Source: CAYWRO01 sp964460345 | GTDB taxonomy: Bacteria > Planctomycetota > Phycisphaerae > Phycisphaerales > UBA1924 | Reading direction: 5' to 3' | Length of the DNA: 64,000 nt | Assembly (NCBI GenBank): GCA_964460345.1 | Contig: CAYWRO010000002.1 | Span: forward strand, 1-64,000 | Part shown: positions 43,230 through 52,800 of the stretch, piece by piece | Layout: each line of letters starts with the position of its first letter | Numbering within the stretch: the stretch's first letter is position 1 | The notes under the pieces: model-generated | Database searches by the model: none | The model's input: only the letters and a program-made list of their open reading frames with translations | Told to the model about the DNA's origin: nothing | Position numbers and translations under genes: made by a program

Positions 43230-45608
43230 CTATCCGCCGAGGCCTGCCCCCACCGCTCGGATCCTCTCCGCCGCCGCGCCTCCCCCAAGCCCCTCATCGA
43301 TCAACTCCAGCCGCCGCAACTGCAGCCGGATCTCCGCAGTCCGCTCCCCGCCCTCGTTCTCCGCCGCGAGCATCTCAAGCATCTCCGCCCACGCCTCCCA
43401 GAAAATCGGATGCCGCGCCCCGCCGGGCTCGTCACCGGCCTCTACCGTGACCGGCTGATCCAGCGCTCCGGTCAGTTCCCGCAGCGTTGCAAACGCGCCC
43501 GCGGCGTCACCCGCCGCACGCTGCGCACGCGCCACAGTCAGCCGCACTTCGGCCACGCTCACGCCGGCCTGTCCACCCTCGCCCCACTGCAGCTCGCGCA
43601 GCGGTGCGATCGCACGCAGTGCTTCCCGGCCATCGCCCCCTGCAAGCAGCGCGCGCGAATGCTCCAGACGCAGCCACGCTCGTTCTGGGGCGGCCGTCGT
43701 CTCCGCCCACGCCGCGGCACGCCCCGTCAGCCCCACGCGCGCATCAACGGCAACACCCCGGGCCAGCACCATTGCACGCGCCATCAGTGCTGACGCATCC
43801 TGATCCTGCCCACTCTCCGGCGACTGGCCCGCCGCTTCCCCCACGCCCTCCAACACCCACACCGCTTCCTTGAGTACGCTCGCCCGGTCGCGCCCGCTCA
43901 TGCCCTCGCCCGCCGTCTCGGCCAGCAGGAGCCGCACCAACTCCAGCCGTGCCGCGCGGATCGACTCACGCCCCATCACCACCCCGGCTTCATCGCTCTG
44001 CACCACGGCGAACAGCACGCGCGCGAGGACCTGCCTGGCACGCTCCACCTGTTCGGCATCCTTGCCCGCCGCGGCACGCGCAACCGCAAAACGCGCCAGT
44101 TCCGGCCCCGCATCCACCGCGGAGGCGAACCTCGCCGGGTTGGCATGCCCCAGCCGCACCACCTCCCCAAGCGCTGCCGCGCCCTCGATCAGTTCTGCGG
44201 TTCGTTCAGAGTCCGCCAACACCGCGGCGAGCCGCCACAGCGCCTCGGCCCGAACGGATCCGTCATTATCTCCACCATCGCCCGCTTCGCGCGCGGCGGC
44301 GCGCAACAGCCGAATCCGCTCGCCATGCGTTGCAACATCGTCTCGCCCCTCCAGCGCCAGCGCCGCCGCCAGTGCCGCTTTCCGCGGCAACGCCTCCACG
44401 CTCAGGGCGCCGCGCTCCAGCGCCGCGGCGATCTTCGCGCCGGCATCACGCGCCGCAGCCCCCGCCTGCCCATCCGCAAACTCCACCCCTTCTGCGAGCA
44501 ACCCCAACGCCTGCCCCACCCACGCAGAATTCTTCGAATCGCGCGCCAGCATCTCCGCGCACACGCCCTCGCGGATGACGCCCTCCAGCTCCGAGCCTGC
44601 CCAGCTTGCGATCAACGCGCGCCCCTGCTCCAGCAACGCCTCGCGCTCAACCGCCAGCCGCGCCGGATCCGCCCCGCCCGTCCGCAGCAACCCCAACTGC
44701 ACATGGGCGCGCAACGTGGCACGGCTCTCTGAGCCGTGGTTCCCCTCGCTCGAACCCCCACCACTCCCAATCCCCGCCTTCGCCGCCGCCGCCCGAAACA
44801 TCTCGCGTGCGCGCGACCGCATCTGCAGGTCCCCCCCCGCCGCCGCCAGCAGCGCCGAACCCGTCAGTGCCAGCCGCTCCGCCTCCGCCTCCTCTGTCCG
44901 GAAGCGCAGCTCCGACAGCGCCTCCAGCACGCGCCGCGCCGCATCGCGCGCTTCTGCTGCACCTTCTTCCCCTGCCGGCGCGCTCGCCGCGAGCAGCACC
45001 GACGCCCGCGCAGAGAGCAGCGGCACACGCGCCTCCAACTCTTCATCGATCAACTTCGCCAGGGCCCGCTCGATCGCCGCCACTCGCGCCTCATCCACAT
45101 CCTCCTTGAACAGGTCCGCCTCAAGCCGCTCCACCAGCCGCTCGCCTGTCTCGCGTGCCCGCGTGAGCAGCCCCGCCGCGTCCTCCGCCGCGCTGCGCAC
45201 GCGGGCCCGCTCCGCCTCCGTCGCAACGCCCGCCAGCACCGACAGATCATCGTGCCCCGCCATCGCCCTCGCGAGCGCATCGGCCGCCTGGTCAGCCAGC
45301 CACGTCGGCGCATCGAGACTTTGCGGCGCAAGCGCAATCAACTTCGCTCTTAGCTCGTGCGCCTCCCGTGCCGCCGCCACGCGCGCCGCTTCATCCGCTC
45401 CCGCATCGCGCACCACCCCCTCCACCCGCGCCAGTTCCGCCCGCAGCGCCGCCACATCTCCTGGCTGCGCCATCACCGCGCTGCTTGCCAGCCAGGCGCC
45501 AATCAGCACCGTCGCGACAACTCGCCTGCTGCGCACGCGCCTCCCTCCACGCTCGCGCCGGACCCTTTTCGATTGCGCTCTGCACCGGGCGCACTGCACC
45601 AGCCTCAC
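43230..45608 (-). CDS. large Ala/Glu-rich exported helical protein, unknown
   Basis: 792 residues, very rich in Ala, Glu, Arg and Leu. An Arg-rich start leads to a hydrophobic segment, VVATVLIGAWLASSAVMAQP, likely a signal or anchor. Then come long helical stretches (VAALRAELARVEGVVRDAGA, later AVWVLEGVGEAAGQSP) with the look of TPR-like or coiled repeats. No enzyme motif is seen. The GTG start overlaps the VWA-like gene stop (GTGA) and follows GGAGGAGGCGGA. The palindrome at 44716-44742 encodes NHGSESRAT near residue 290. It is probably translated together with the two upstream genes. Confidence 0.7.
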   Translation of the reverse strand: MRLVQCARCRAQSKRVRRERGGRRVRSRRVVATVLIGAWLASSAVMAQPGDVAALRAELARVEGVVRDAGADEAARVAAAREAHELRAKLIALAPQSLDAPTWLADQAADALARAMAGHDDLSVLAGVATEAERARVRSAAEDAAGLLTRARETGERLVERLEADLFKEDVDEARVAAIERALAKLIDEELEARVPLLSARASVLLAASAPAGEEGAAEARDAARRVLEALSELRFRTEEAEAERLALTGSALLAAAGGDLQMRSRAREMFRAAAAKAGIGSGGGSSEGNHGSESRATLRAHVQLGLLRTGGADPARLAVEREALLEQGRALIASWAGSELEGVIREGVCAEMLARDSKNSAWVGQALGLLAEGVEFADGQAGAAARDAGAKIAAALERGALSVEALPRKAALAAALALEGRDDVATHGERIRLLRAAAREAGDGGDNDGSVRAEALWRLAAVLADSERTAELIEGAAALGEVVRLGHANPARFASAVDAGPELARFAVARAAAGKDAEQVERARQVLARVLFAVVQSDEAGVVMGRESIRAARLELVRLLLAETAGEGMSGRDRASVLKEAVWVLEGVGEAAGQSPESGQDQDASALMARAMVLARGVAVDARVGLTGRAAAWAETTAAPERAWLRLEHSRALLAGGDGREALRAIAPLRELQWGEGGQAGVSVAEVRLTVARAQRAAGDAAGAFATLRELTGALDQPVTVEAGDEPGGARHPIFWEAWAEMLEMLAAENEGGERTAEIRLQLRRLELIDEGLGGGAAAERIRAVGAGLGG
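44716..44742. repeat. second NHGSES-type palindromic repeat, in frame
   Basis: CACGGCTC-TCT-GAGCCGTG (44720-44738) is a perfect 8-bp stem with a three-base loop. Read on the minus strand, with flanks, it encodes NHGSESRAT within the Ala-rich protein. It matches the right half of the element at 2696-2771 in sequence and in reading frame. Confidence 0.7.
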
Positions 45609-46717
45609 TCCGCCTCCTCCAACTCCTTGAGCGACCGAATGACCGTGTAGCCATCCGCCGCGCCCCCGGAGTGCCGCTCCGCAATCGCGCGCATGATCCC
45701 CGTCGGGTCCTCATCCAGAAACTGAATCGCCTTGATCGTCGCCTCCCGCTGCTGGTGTCGATCCGCCGGGTTCAGCCGGTCCAGTTCCGCCAGCGTCGCC
45801 TCGAGCCCCAGCCCCCACACGCCCCCGCCGCTCCGCTCAATGCCCCGCGACAGCAGAAACACCGCATCACCCTTCAGTTCCAGCCCCGCGCGCAGCCCAT
45901 CCAGCGGCGCAGACCGCCCACGCGCATCAATCCCGTCGAGCCACTCACGCAGACGAGTCTTCGCCCCCGTGGTCGCACGCACCAGCCGCGGCGAGAACAC
46001 CTCCACCCCCTCGCCCGCCCCTGGGCTCCCGCCAACCCCCGCCGCCGCACGCGGCGCGCGAAACGCCACCACCCCGAACCGCTGCGACGGCCGAAGGCGA
46101 TCCACGCTCGCCAGCAGACGCTCCTTCACCATCGGCAGCGACGACACCATCGGCCCGGAGGCATCCACCACATACACCACGCTCCGCGCGTTGGCCGCTC
46201 CCACGCCAACAAACCGCACATCCCCAAGCACCGGCGCAACCGACTCCCCCGCCGCGCCTCCCCCGACATCCAGCAAGGGTCGCGCCGCGAACGGGTCCAC
46301 CCCGGCCAATGAGTCCGCCTCTCCGGCCCCAGCGGCCTCGACCCCGTCGCCGGCCAGTTCGCGCAAGTCAGGACGCGCCGCCGAACCCGCGGCAGCACTC
46401 CCCTCGACGCCCGCCGGCGGCTCGCGCACCGCCTCCACCTGCGCCGGACGCGCGCGTTCGGGAGCGCCGAACGCAGGATCATCAAATGAAACAATGGTTT
46501 CCCGCCGCGGCCCCGAGTGCGCCACCTGCCACGCCACCGCCGCCGTCAGCGCGGCCAGCCCCAAGTGCGCTGCCACGGACACGGCGACCGGCAACATTCG
46601 CCGCCAGGCGGAACGCTCGCGCCGGCGTCGCCGCGCGATCTGCGCATACAGCGCCGCCATCACCGCCGCTTCGTACGCCGCGCTCTCCTCGGCGCTGCCG
46701 ACTCGATCAGAGCCCAT
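45605..46717 (-). CDS. membrane-anchored VWA-like protein with degenerate MIDAS
   Basis: 370 residues. A basic cytosolic N-terminus and one transmembrane helix (about residues 41-63, MLPVAVSVAAHLGLAALTAA) precede a Pro/Ala linker. From about residue 175 the sequence ARSVVYVVDASGPMVSSLPM and later FGVVAFRAPRAA matches a von Willebrand A domain. The MIDAS DxSxS reads DASGP, so the second Ser is lost and metal binding is doubtful. It overlaps the DoxX-like gene by 11 bases and the following large gene by four (GTGA). Function is unknown; a structural or docking role fits a VWA-like fold. Confidence 0.7.
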   Translation of the reverse strand: MGSDRVGSAEESAAYEAAVMAALYAQIARRRRRERSAWRRMLPVAVSVAAHLGLAALTAAVAWQVAHSGPRRETIVSFDDPAFGAPERARPAQVEAVREPPAGVEGSAAAGSAARPDLRELAGDGVEAAGAGEADSLAGVDPFAARPLLDVGGGAAGESVAPVLGDVRFVGVGAANARSVVYVVDASGPMVSSLPMVKERLLASVDRLRPSQRFGVVAFRAPRAAAGVGGSPGAGEGVEVFSPRLVRATTGAKTRLREWLDGIDARGRSAPLDGLRAGLELKGDAVFLLSRGIERSGGGVWGLGLEATLAELDRLNPADRHQQREATIKAIQFLDEDPTGIMRAIAERHSGGAADGYTVIRSLKELEEAE

Positions 46718-47597
46718 CGTGATCTTCTACTGTCCGGCGACGGAACAGTGCGTGGTCCACCGACGGCCGGCCCGGTCCTCCCAGAAGCAGCGCCAGCGCC
46801 GCCATGAACAGCGCAAAGCCGAGCACCAGCGGGCCCCACGCCTGCGCATCAAACGCCGCGTAGTCCGGCAGAAAGCCCAACACCGTCTCGCCCGACTGCA
46901 CCGCGGGCCCAAGCTCCAGAAGCCACATCGCTCCCGCCGTCACCGCCATCAACCCCAGCGCCGCCAGGCGTGTCAGCAACCCCATCACCAGCAGCAGCCC
47001 CGCCCCGAGCGCTGTCGACGCTGCCGCCACCGCCTGCCACCGGGGCCACTGACCCTCTCCCAGCGCCTGCGGCCATATCCCTCGCGCGTGTGATCCATCG
47101 GCGCCGTCCGGCGGCATCGCGGCGTCCTGAATCAGCAGCGCCACCTCCCACATCCGACGCACGCGAACCTCATCGGGAAAGTCGTCGGCCGTGTACACGA
47201 CGGCCGGCTCCGGCGGAGCTGCCTTCTTCTCACCCGAACCATCATCGACTTCGGCCTGCCACGCCACGGAGACCATGCCGCCGCCGAGACCCGCAACACC
47301 CACCCCGACGCGATGCTCGCCGCCGCGAACCACCCCGCCCAAGCCAGGCTCGACCTTCGCCGCATCCGGCCCGGCCGCCTCGCCGTCGACGCTCCCGTCT
47401 TCGGGCGCGGGTGGTGGCGATGCCGTCGCGGGCCGGATCACCCCCATGTTCGCAAGCCGTGCCGCGTCTTGGCCGCTCACGCCGACGCGTTGGGTCACCA
47501 TCCCCAGCCCCACCCAGATGAAGACCACCGCCAGCAGCACGCGCAGCACCAGCGACGGCATCGAAAGACCAACACGCTGTCGAAACGTCAGGCGCAT
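46707..47597 (-). CDS. DoxX-like membrane protein
   Basis: 296 residues. It begins MRLTFRQRVGLSMPSLVLRV and then LLAVVFIWVGLGMVTQRVGV, typical of DoxX first helices. After a loop of about 130 residues (40-170) it has three further helices including ALGAGLLLVMGLLTRLAALG and LVLGFALFMAALALLLGG. DoxX proteins are linked to quinone or sulfur redox and membrane stress roles, but many are unknown. The long extracytoplasmic loop is not typical of the family. ATG 47597 has GGAG six bases upstream. Confidence 0.65.
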   Translation of the reverse strand: MRLTFRQRVGLSMPSLVLRVLLAVVFIWVGLGMVTQRVGVSGQDAARLANMGVIRPATASPPPAPEDGSVDGEAAGPDAAKVEPGLGGVVRGGEHRVGVGVAGLGGGMVSVAWQAEVDDGSGEKKAAPPEPAVVYTADDFPDEVRVRRMWEVALLIQDAAMPPDGADGSHARGIWPQALGEGQWPRWQAVAAASTALGAGLLLVMGLLTRLAALGLMAVTAGAMWLLELGPAVQSGETVLGFLPDYAAFDAQAWGPLVLGFALFMAALALLLGGPGRPSVDHALFRRRTVEDHDGL

Positions 47598-47802
47598 CTT
47601 CGGCTCCAGGCTGCGATTATAAACCACCCCGACCACGTGCCACGTCCCCGCCCACCCGTGTCGCCGCGCCCGCGCGGCCAACCCCGCGGCACGCCACCCC
47701 ACTCCAGAAACCATAAACCCCGTGCTCCGCTAATGCCAATGCGGACCCACCTCAACAGGGGGTACACCTCCCCCTCGACCCCGCTGATACGATCTCCAGC
47801 AC

Positions 47803-47888
47803 GCGGGCGTGGCGGAACTGGCAGACGCGCGGGATTTAGGTTCCCGTGGCCGAAAGGCCATGCAGGTTCGATTCCTGTCGCCCGCACT
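47803..47888 (+). tRNA. tRNA-Leu (anticodon UAG)
   Basis: GCGGGCG pairs with CGCCCGC, giving a full seven-pair acceptor stem. The anticodon stem CGGGA/TCCCG holds loop TTTAGGT, anticodon TAG at 47837-47839. A long variable arm (GTGGCCGAAAGGCCAT) and the T arm GCAGGTTCGATTCCTGT are clear. The CCA end is not encoded. Confidence 0.93.
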
Positions 47889-48082
47889 TTCGAGGCGACA
47901 AGCACCGCGGGGCCCGCTCAACCCCGCGGCGTGCCGGTCCGACCCCGATGCGGGGTGCCCTTTCCCGTCCGCTTGACGCGCCCGCCGCGTTGCGTTAAGG
48001 TGCGGGCGAGCCGCTCTTGGAGAGGAGTGGTCGCAACCTTCGTCGGCGGCCAACTTTGCGTCGCTCGTTCACGAGGAGAGAG

Positions 48083-49663
48083 ATGATGCCGACACTAATG
48101 TTCTCCCGTCCGGGATGGGTACGCGCTGCTGCAACCGGTACCCTCCTGTTCTCCATTGCGCCCTGTTCCCACGCGACGAGCCGGCACGTCGAGCCGGTTG
48201 TGTGGGCGAATGCCGATCTGCCCGGGCTGCCGAGCGGCGTATTCATTGAGAGTCTTCCCGGGAATCCCAGGATAATGCCGTCGATTGATAGGTTTGGACG
48301 TGTCGCCTTTGCCGTCGGCGAACTTGGCGGCACGGACAACCGAACCAACAGGGCAATCTGGGCCGGGCTGCCAGGACAAATTGAGTTGATCGCACGTGAG
48401 GGTGACCCGGCAGAGAGCGGACTGACCCTTGACCAGTTGGGCCTTGAGCCAATCGCTGCTGATAGCGGAGTTATCTGGACCACAACCTTTCGCGATCAGT
48501 TTGACAACTCGGCCGGATTCGCGGTCTTCCTGCGTGACAATGGAACCGACCGCCGTCTCTATGACGATCAAACACCGATTCCGCTGCCGGCATGGGCCGA
48601 TCGAACGATTGGCAGCACCAGCATCGTCTACAACAGCGCTGCGCAAGCGGTTATGAGTCGTGGGCTTCGCGGGCCAAATCACCACTCGACGGTTGATCAG
48701 GGGCTGTTCCTGTTCGACCCGACCGCTGGAAGTTGGCAACTCGTCGCGGATTCAGACATGGTGGTGCCGGGCGGCAATCCGGCGGACAAGATCGGCTCGT
48801 TTGAGCGGACCGTGCTCAACGACCACGGCCGATTTGCGTTTACATCGCGAAACGGCATGATCATCGCCGGAACTGCCGACACTGAACTCCAACTGCTTGC
48901 ACGTTCCGACCACACACTGATTGGCGGCGCGCCCGATGGATCAAAGCTCCGGTCAATATACCGCGAGCTGGATATGAACGAACAGGGGGTGGTTGCATTT
49001 ACGGGAGGTATCGAGCGGCCTGGCATGAGCGGCGGGACCGCGGTAATGACCGCATCATCCACCGGTGTTGAACTCGTGGCCGTGAGCGGAGATGTGGTGC
49101 ACGCCACGGAGGCGTCGTTCACCATGCGAAACATCTTCGGCGGTTCTGCGGTGATCTCAGACGAGGGGTCTGTCTTCTTCATGGCAGAACTGAACTCTGT
49201 CACAGGCACTCCGCGCGGACTTGTTGTCGATCGGCCTGATGACGCGCTGTTGCACTTGCTGGCCTACGAACAGATGCCCGCGCCCGGATTCGAACCGGGC
49301 ACTGTGATTGCGGATCTGGGCCGGCTTATCACGAACGGCAATGGGATTGCAGTGCTCGCCGCGAGGACGGCACCATCCGGCCAAATACCACAGGACAATG
49401 CCATCTTTGCCACTCATCATGATGGAACGCTCTTCAAGGTTATGGCGCCTGGCGACGTCGTCGAACTGGCACCGGGAGACTTTCGCACCGTCTCCGGCCT
49501 GACTCTCTCCGGGGAGCAGATTCTCAATGATCGAGGCGAGCTTGTCATGATGCTTGGGTTCACAGATGGCACGGGCGGAATCTTCGTGACCACAGTGCCG
49601 GCCCCTTCCGTGGCTGGCGTCCTCGCGCTGCTCGGATGGGGTGTCGCCCGACGGCGACGCTGA
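48083..49663 (+). CDS. PEP-CTERM-like exported protein
   Basis: 526 residues. A signal peptide (AATGTLLFSIAPCSHATS) and a C-terminal VPAPSVAGVLALLGWGVARR plus two more Arg fit the PEP-CTERM sorting tail (a Pro-rich box, one helix, then a basic end), here with PAP instead of PEP. The body is repeated β strands such as NEQGVVAFTGGIERPG, SDEGSVFFMAELNSVTG and NDRGELVMMLGFTDGTGGIF, often seen in choice-of-anchor proteins. An exosortase would cut it, but none is in this window. Codon use looks less GC-biased than the neighbours. AGGAG precedes the start; ATG 48086 has better spacing than 48083, so either could be used. Confidence 0.8.
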   Translation: MMPTLMFSRPGWVRAAATGTLLFSIAPCSHATSRHVEPVVWANADLPGLPSGVFIESLPGNPRIMPSIDRFGRVAFAVGELGGTDNRTNRAIWAGLPGQIELIAREGDPAESGLTLDQLGLEPIAADSGVIWTTTFRDQFDNSAGFAVFLRDNGTDRRLYDDQTPIPLPAWADRTIGSTSIVYNSAAQAVMSRGLRGPNHHSTVDQGLFLFDPTAGSWQLVADSDMVVPGGNPADKIGSFERTVLNDHGRFAFTSRNGMIIAGTADTELQLLARSDHTLIGGAPDGSKLRSIYRELDMNEQGVVAFTGGIERPGMSGGTAVMTASSTGVELVAVSGDVVHATEASFTMRNIFGGSAVISDEGSVFFMAELNSVTGTPRGLVVDRPDDALLHLLAYEQMPAPGFEPGTVIADLGRLITNGNGIAVLAARTAPSGQIPQDNAIFATHHDGTLFKVMAPGDVVELAPGDFRTVSGLTLSGEQILNDRGELVMMLGFTDGTGGIFVTTVPAPSVAGVLALLGWGVARRRR

Positions 49664-49857
49664 AGTCTGCCTAACGCTCGGTTTGCGCATCGCTGTTTTC
49701 TAGCCCCTCGTTTGAGGGGATTCCGGTGATTCGCTTTCCGCCGCATCTTCCTGCGTCCGTGGAACCGCTCGACCGGGCACTGGCGCCAGAATCGCCTGCC
49801 TTCTGATCTTTCGCTTTCTACCGCCCACTCTCCCCCCCAACCGATCTACCCTCGATC

Positions 49858-52800
49858 ATGGCAACGTCTGCAACAACCCGGAAGAGGGGGGCTGCTGCCG
49901 CGCGCTCTGGCGCTGCTGAGCTTGACGGCCCCGATTTCCTCTTCAAGCGCATCGCATGGCTCGCCCTCGCTGCCGCGTGGGTATTCGTCCTCATCTCAAT
50001 GGCCGGCTTCCACCCCGCCGACCCCCCCACAACGAGTGTCTATCCGCCCAATTCCCCCACTCTGAACCCCTGCGGCCGCTTCGGCGCGCTCCTCGCCTAC
50101 CACGCTTATGAGATGCTCGGCTGGGGCGCTTGGGCCGTTCTAGCCCTCTGGGCGCTCTTCCTGACGGCCACCGCGCTTGGCCGCCGCGTCACGCACCCGG
50201 CCGTCCGCCTCATCGGCGGCGTCCTGATCGCGACCAGCATTGCGGGGCTTCAGGGAGTCGCCCTCCCCGAATCAGGGCCCGTGAATAACCTCGGCGGCGG
50301 CCTTGTCGGCCATACCGCGGCGGACCTGCTCATCACCCGCTTCAACACCCTCGGCAGCACCCTCTGGCTCTCGCTGCTCCTGGCCATCGGTGCGACCGTC
50401 GCGCTGGACGTTTGGGCCTGGATGGCCGCCATCTGGACGGGCAAGGCCGTCATCGCCGCGAGCCGCGCGACCACCCGCGCGACCCTCGCCACGATCGGCT
50501 GGGTCAATGACCGCCTCGCCGCCCACGCCGCGGCACGTGCCGAACGCCAGGCGGCTCGCGCTCGCGCGAAGGCACGCCTCAACGATCTCGATGACGACGT
50601 CCCCGGCCGGACCGCGCGCGACGCCGCCCGCTCCCCGGCCAAACGCCGCGGCGGCAAGCGGAAGCCGGCCGCCACCGACAAGATCCGCGAAGAGGCCGGC
50701 GGCCTCGGCGGCGTCGAGGAGTTCGATCCGGACGAGGAGACCGTCGTTCCCGTCTCTGAGGCGTCGTCGGTCAGCGTTGAACACGAAGACGAGGTCGAGG
50801 AAGCCGACACGGCTCTTGAGGATGTCGACGAAGAGGCCTCCGAAGATGAAGCACTCGACGCCGAGGACAGCGAAACGGACGAGGATGAAGAACTTCCCGG
50901 CGCGCCGCAGGTCTTCGACCCCGACGATCTGCGCGCCAAGATCCAGAAGCTCCCCCTCCGCTTCGGCGCCAAGTCCGCCCGCAGCGCGACCGACGACGAC
51001 CTCCGCGACGTTCAGAACAACCTTGAGCTCGAGGGCTACGAGTTCCCCCAGCTCGAACTGCTCGAAGCGCCGGAGCTCAACTACTCCGAGGAGATGGAGG
51101 TTTTCGTCCGCGAGCAGGCCGAAGCCCTGGAGCGGGCCCTCAAGGAGTACCGCATCAACGGCGAAGTCGTCGGGATCGACTCCGGCCCCGTCATCACGCT
51201 TTATGAGGTGCGCCTCGCACCGGGCACGAAGGTCGCCCAGGTCCAGGCCATCTCCAGCGACCTTGCCCGCGCCCTCAAGGCCGTCAACATCCGCATAGTC
51301 TCTAACATGGCCGGGCGCGACACCGTCGGCGTCGAGGTCCCCAACGCCAAGAAGGAGAAGGTCCGCCTCCGCGAGTTGATGGCCGACTCCGATCGCTACC
51401 GCGACATGTCCCTGCCGATGTTCCTCGGCAAGGACGCCTCCGGCGAGCCCCTCATCCAGGATCTCGCCTCCATGCCGCACCTGCTCATCGCCGGCACCAC
51501 CGGCTCGGGCAAGAGCGTCTGCATGAACGCCGTCATCATGTCCTTCCTCTACACGCGCAAGCCCAACGAGCTCAAGCTCGTCCTCGTCGACCCGAAGATG
51601 GTCGAGCTCTCCCAGTTCAAAGACATCCCCCACCTCATGTGCCCCGTGGTCACGGAGATGTCAAAGGCCGCGGCGATCCTCGAGTGGGCCGTCGGCAAGA
51701 TGGAAGAGCGCTACGCCCTCCTTGCCGAAGCCGGCTGCCGCGACATCGCCGCGTACAACGGCCTGGAGTGGGAAGACCTCAAGGATGCTTTCCAGCCGCA
51801 GACGCCGGAAGAGGAAGCCCGCATCCCGCGCAAGCTCCCCTACATGGTCTTCATCATCGACGAGCTCGCCGACCTCATGATGACCAACAAGGAGGTCGAG
51901 CAGTCCATCGTCCGCCTCGCGCAGAAGGCCCGCGCCGTCGGCATCCACCTCATCCTCGCTACCCAGCGCCCGCAGGCCAACGTCGTCACCGGCCTCATCA
52001 AATCCAACATGCCCGCGCGAATCGCCTTCAAGGTCGCCTCCGGCATGGACTCGCGCATCATCATGGACCAGAAGGGCGGCGAACTCCTCCTCGGCCAGGG
52101 CGACATGCTCTACCTCTCGCCGCGCACGAGCAAGCTCATGCGCGCCCAGGGCACGCTCGTCGACGACAAGGAGATCCGCCGCGTCGTCCGCTTCATGCGC
52201 GACATCGCAAGCCCCTCCTTCGAGCGCCAACTCGTCAGCCTCCGCACGAAGTCCGAAGAAGAGATGCGGGACGGCTTGGCCAACGCCCAGGAAGACCCCC
52301 TCTTCGACGCCGCCGTCGAGATCGTCCTCGAAACAAAGCGCGGCAGTGTCTCCATGCTCCAGCGCCGCCTGGCCATCGGCTACACCCGCGCGGCACGCCT
52401 CGTTGAAATGATGGGCGAAGCCGGCATCCTCGGCCAGCACAAGGGCACCGTCGCACGCGAAGTCGCGATGTCGCTCGAAGAGTGGCGCGCCCTCAAGGAA
52501 CAGGCCGCCGCCGACGCCGCGGCGGCCGAGGGCCAGCAAGGCGCCCTCTTCGACGAAGATGCGGACGCCGGCTCCTCCACGGCCGAGCCCCCCTTCACAC
52601 CGACCAACTCCGATGAGGAGGAAGAACTCGTCGACCTCGATGACGCCGAAGACGCTTACGACGACGAAGAGGCGGAGGATGAGGAGTACGACGAAGAGGG
52701 CGATGAGGACGCGGAGTACGAGGACGACGAGGAAGACGAGGAGTACGAGGAAGACGAAGAAGAACTCGACGACGACCAAGACGAGGAGGAAGAGGAAGAG

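Noticed and set aside
47907..47931. terminator after tRNA-Leu
   Set aside because: CCGCGGGG/CCCCGCGG can pair, but no T-tract follows, so it was not listed as a terminator.
49704..49719. terminator after the PEP-CTERM-like gene
   Set aside because: CCCCTC-GTTT-GAGGGG is a short stem followed by ATTCCGG rather than a run of T.
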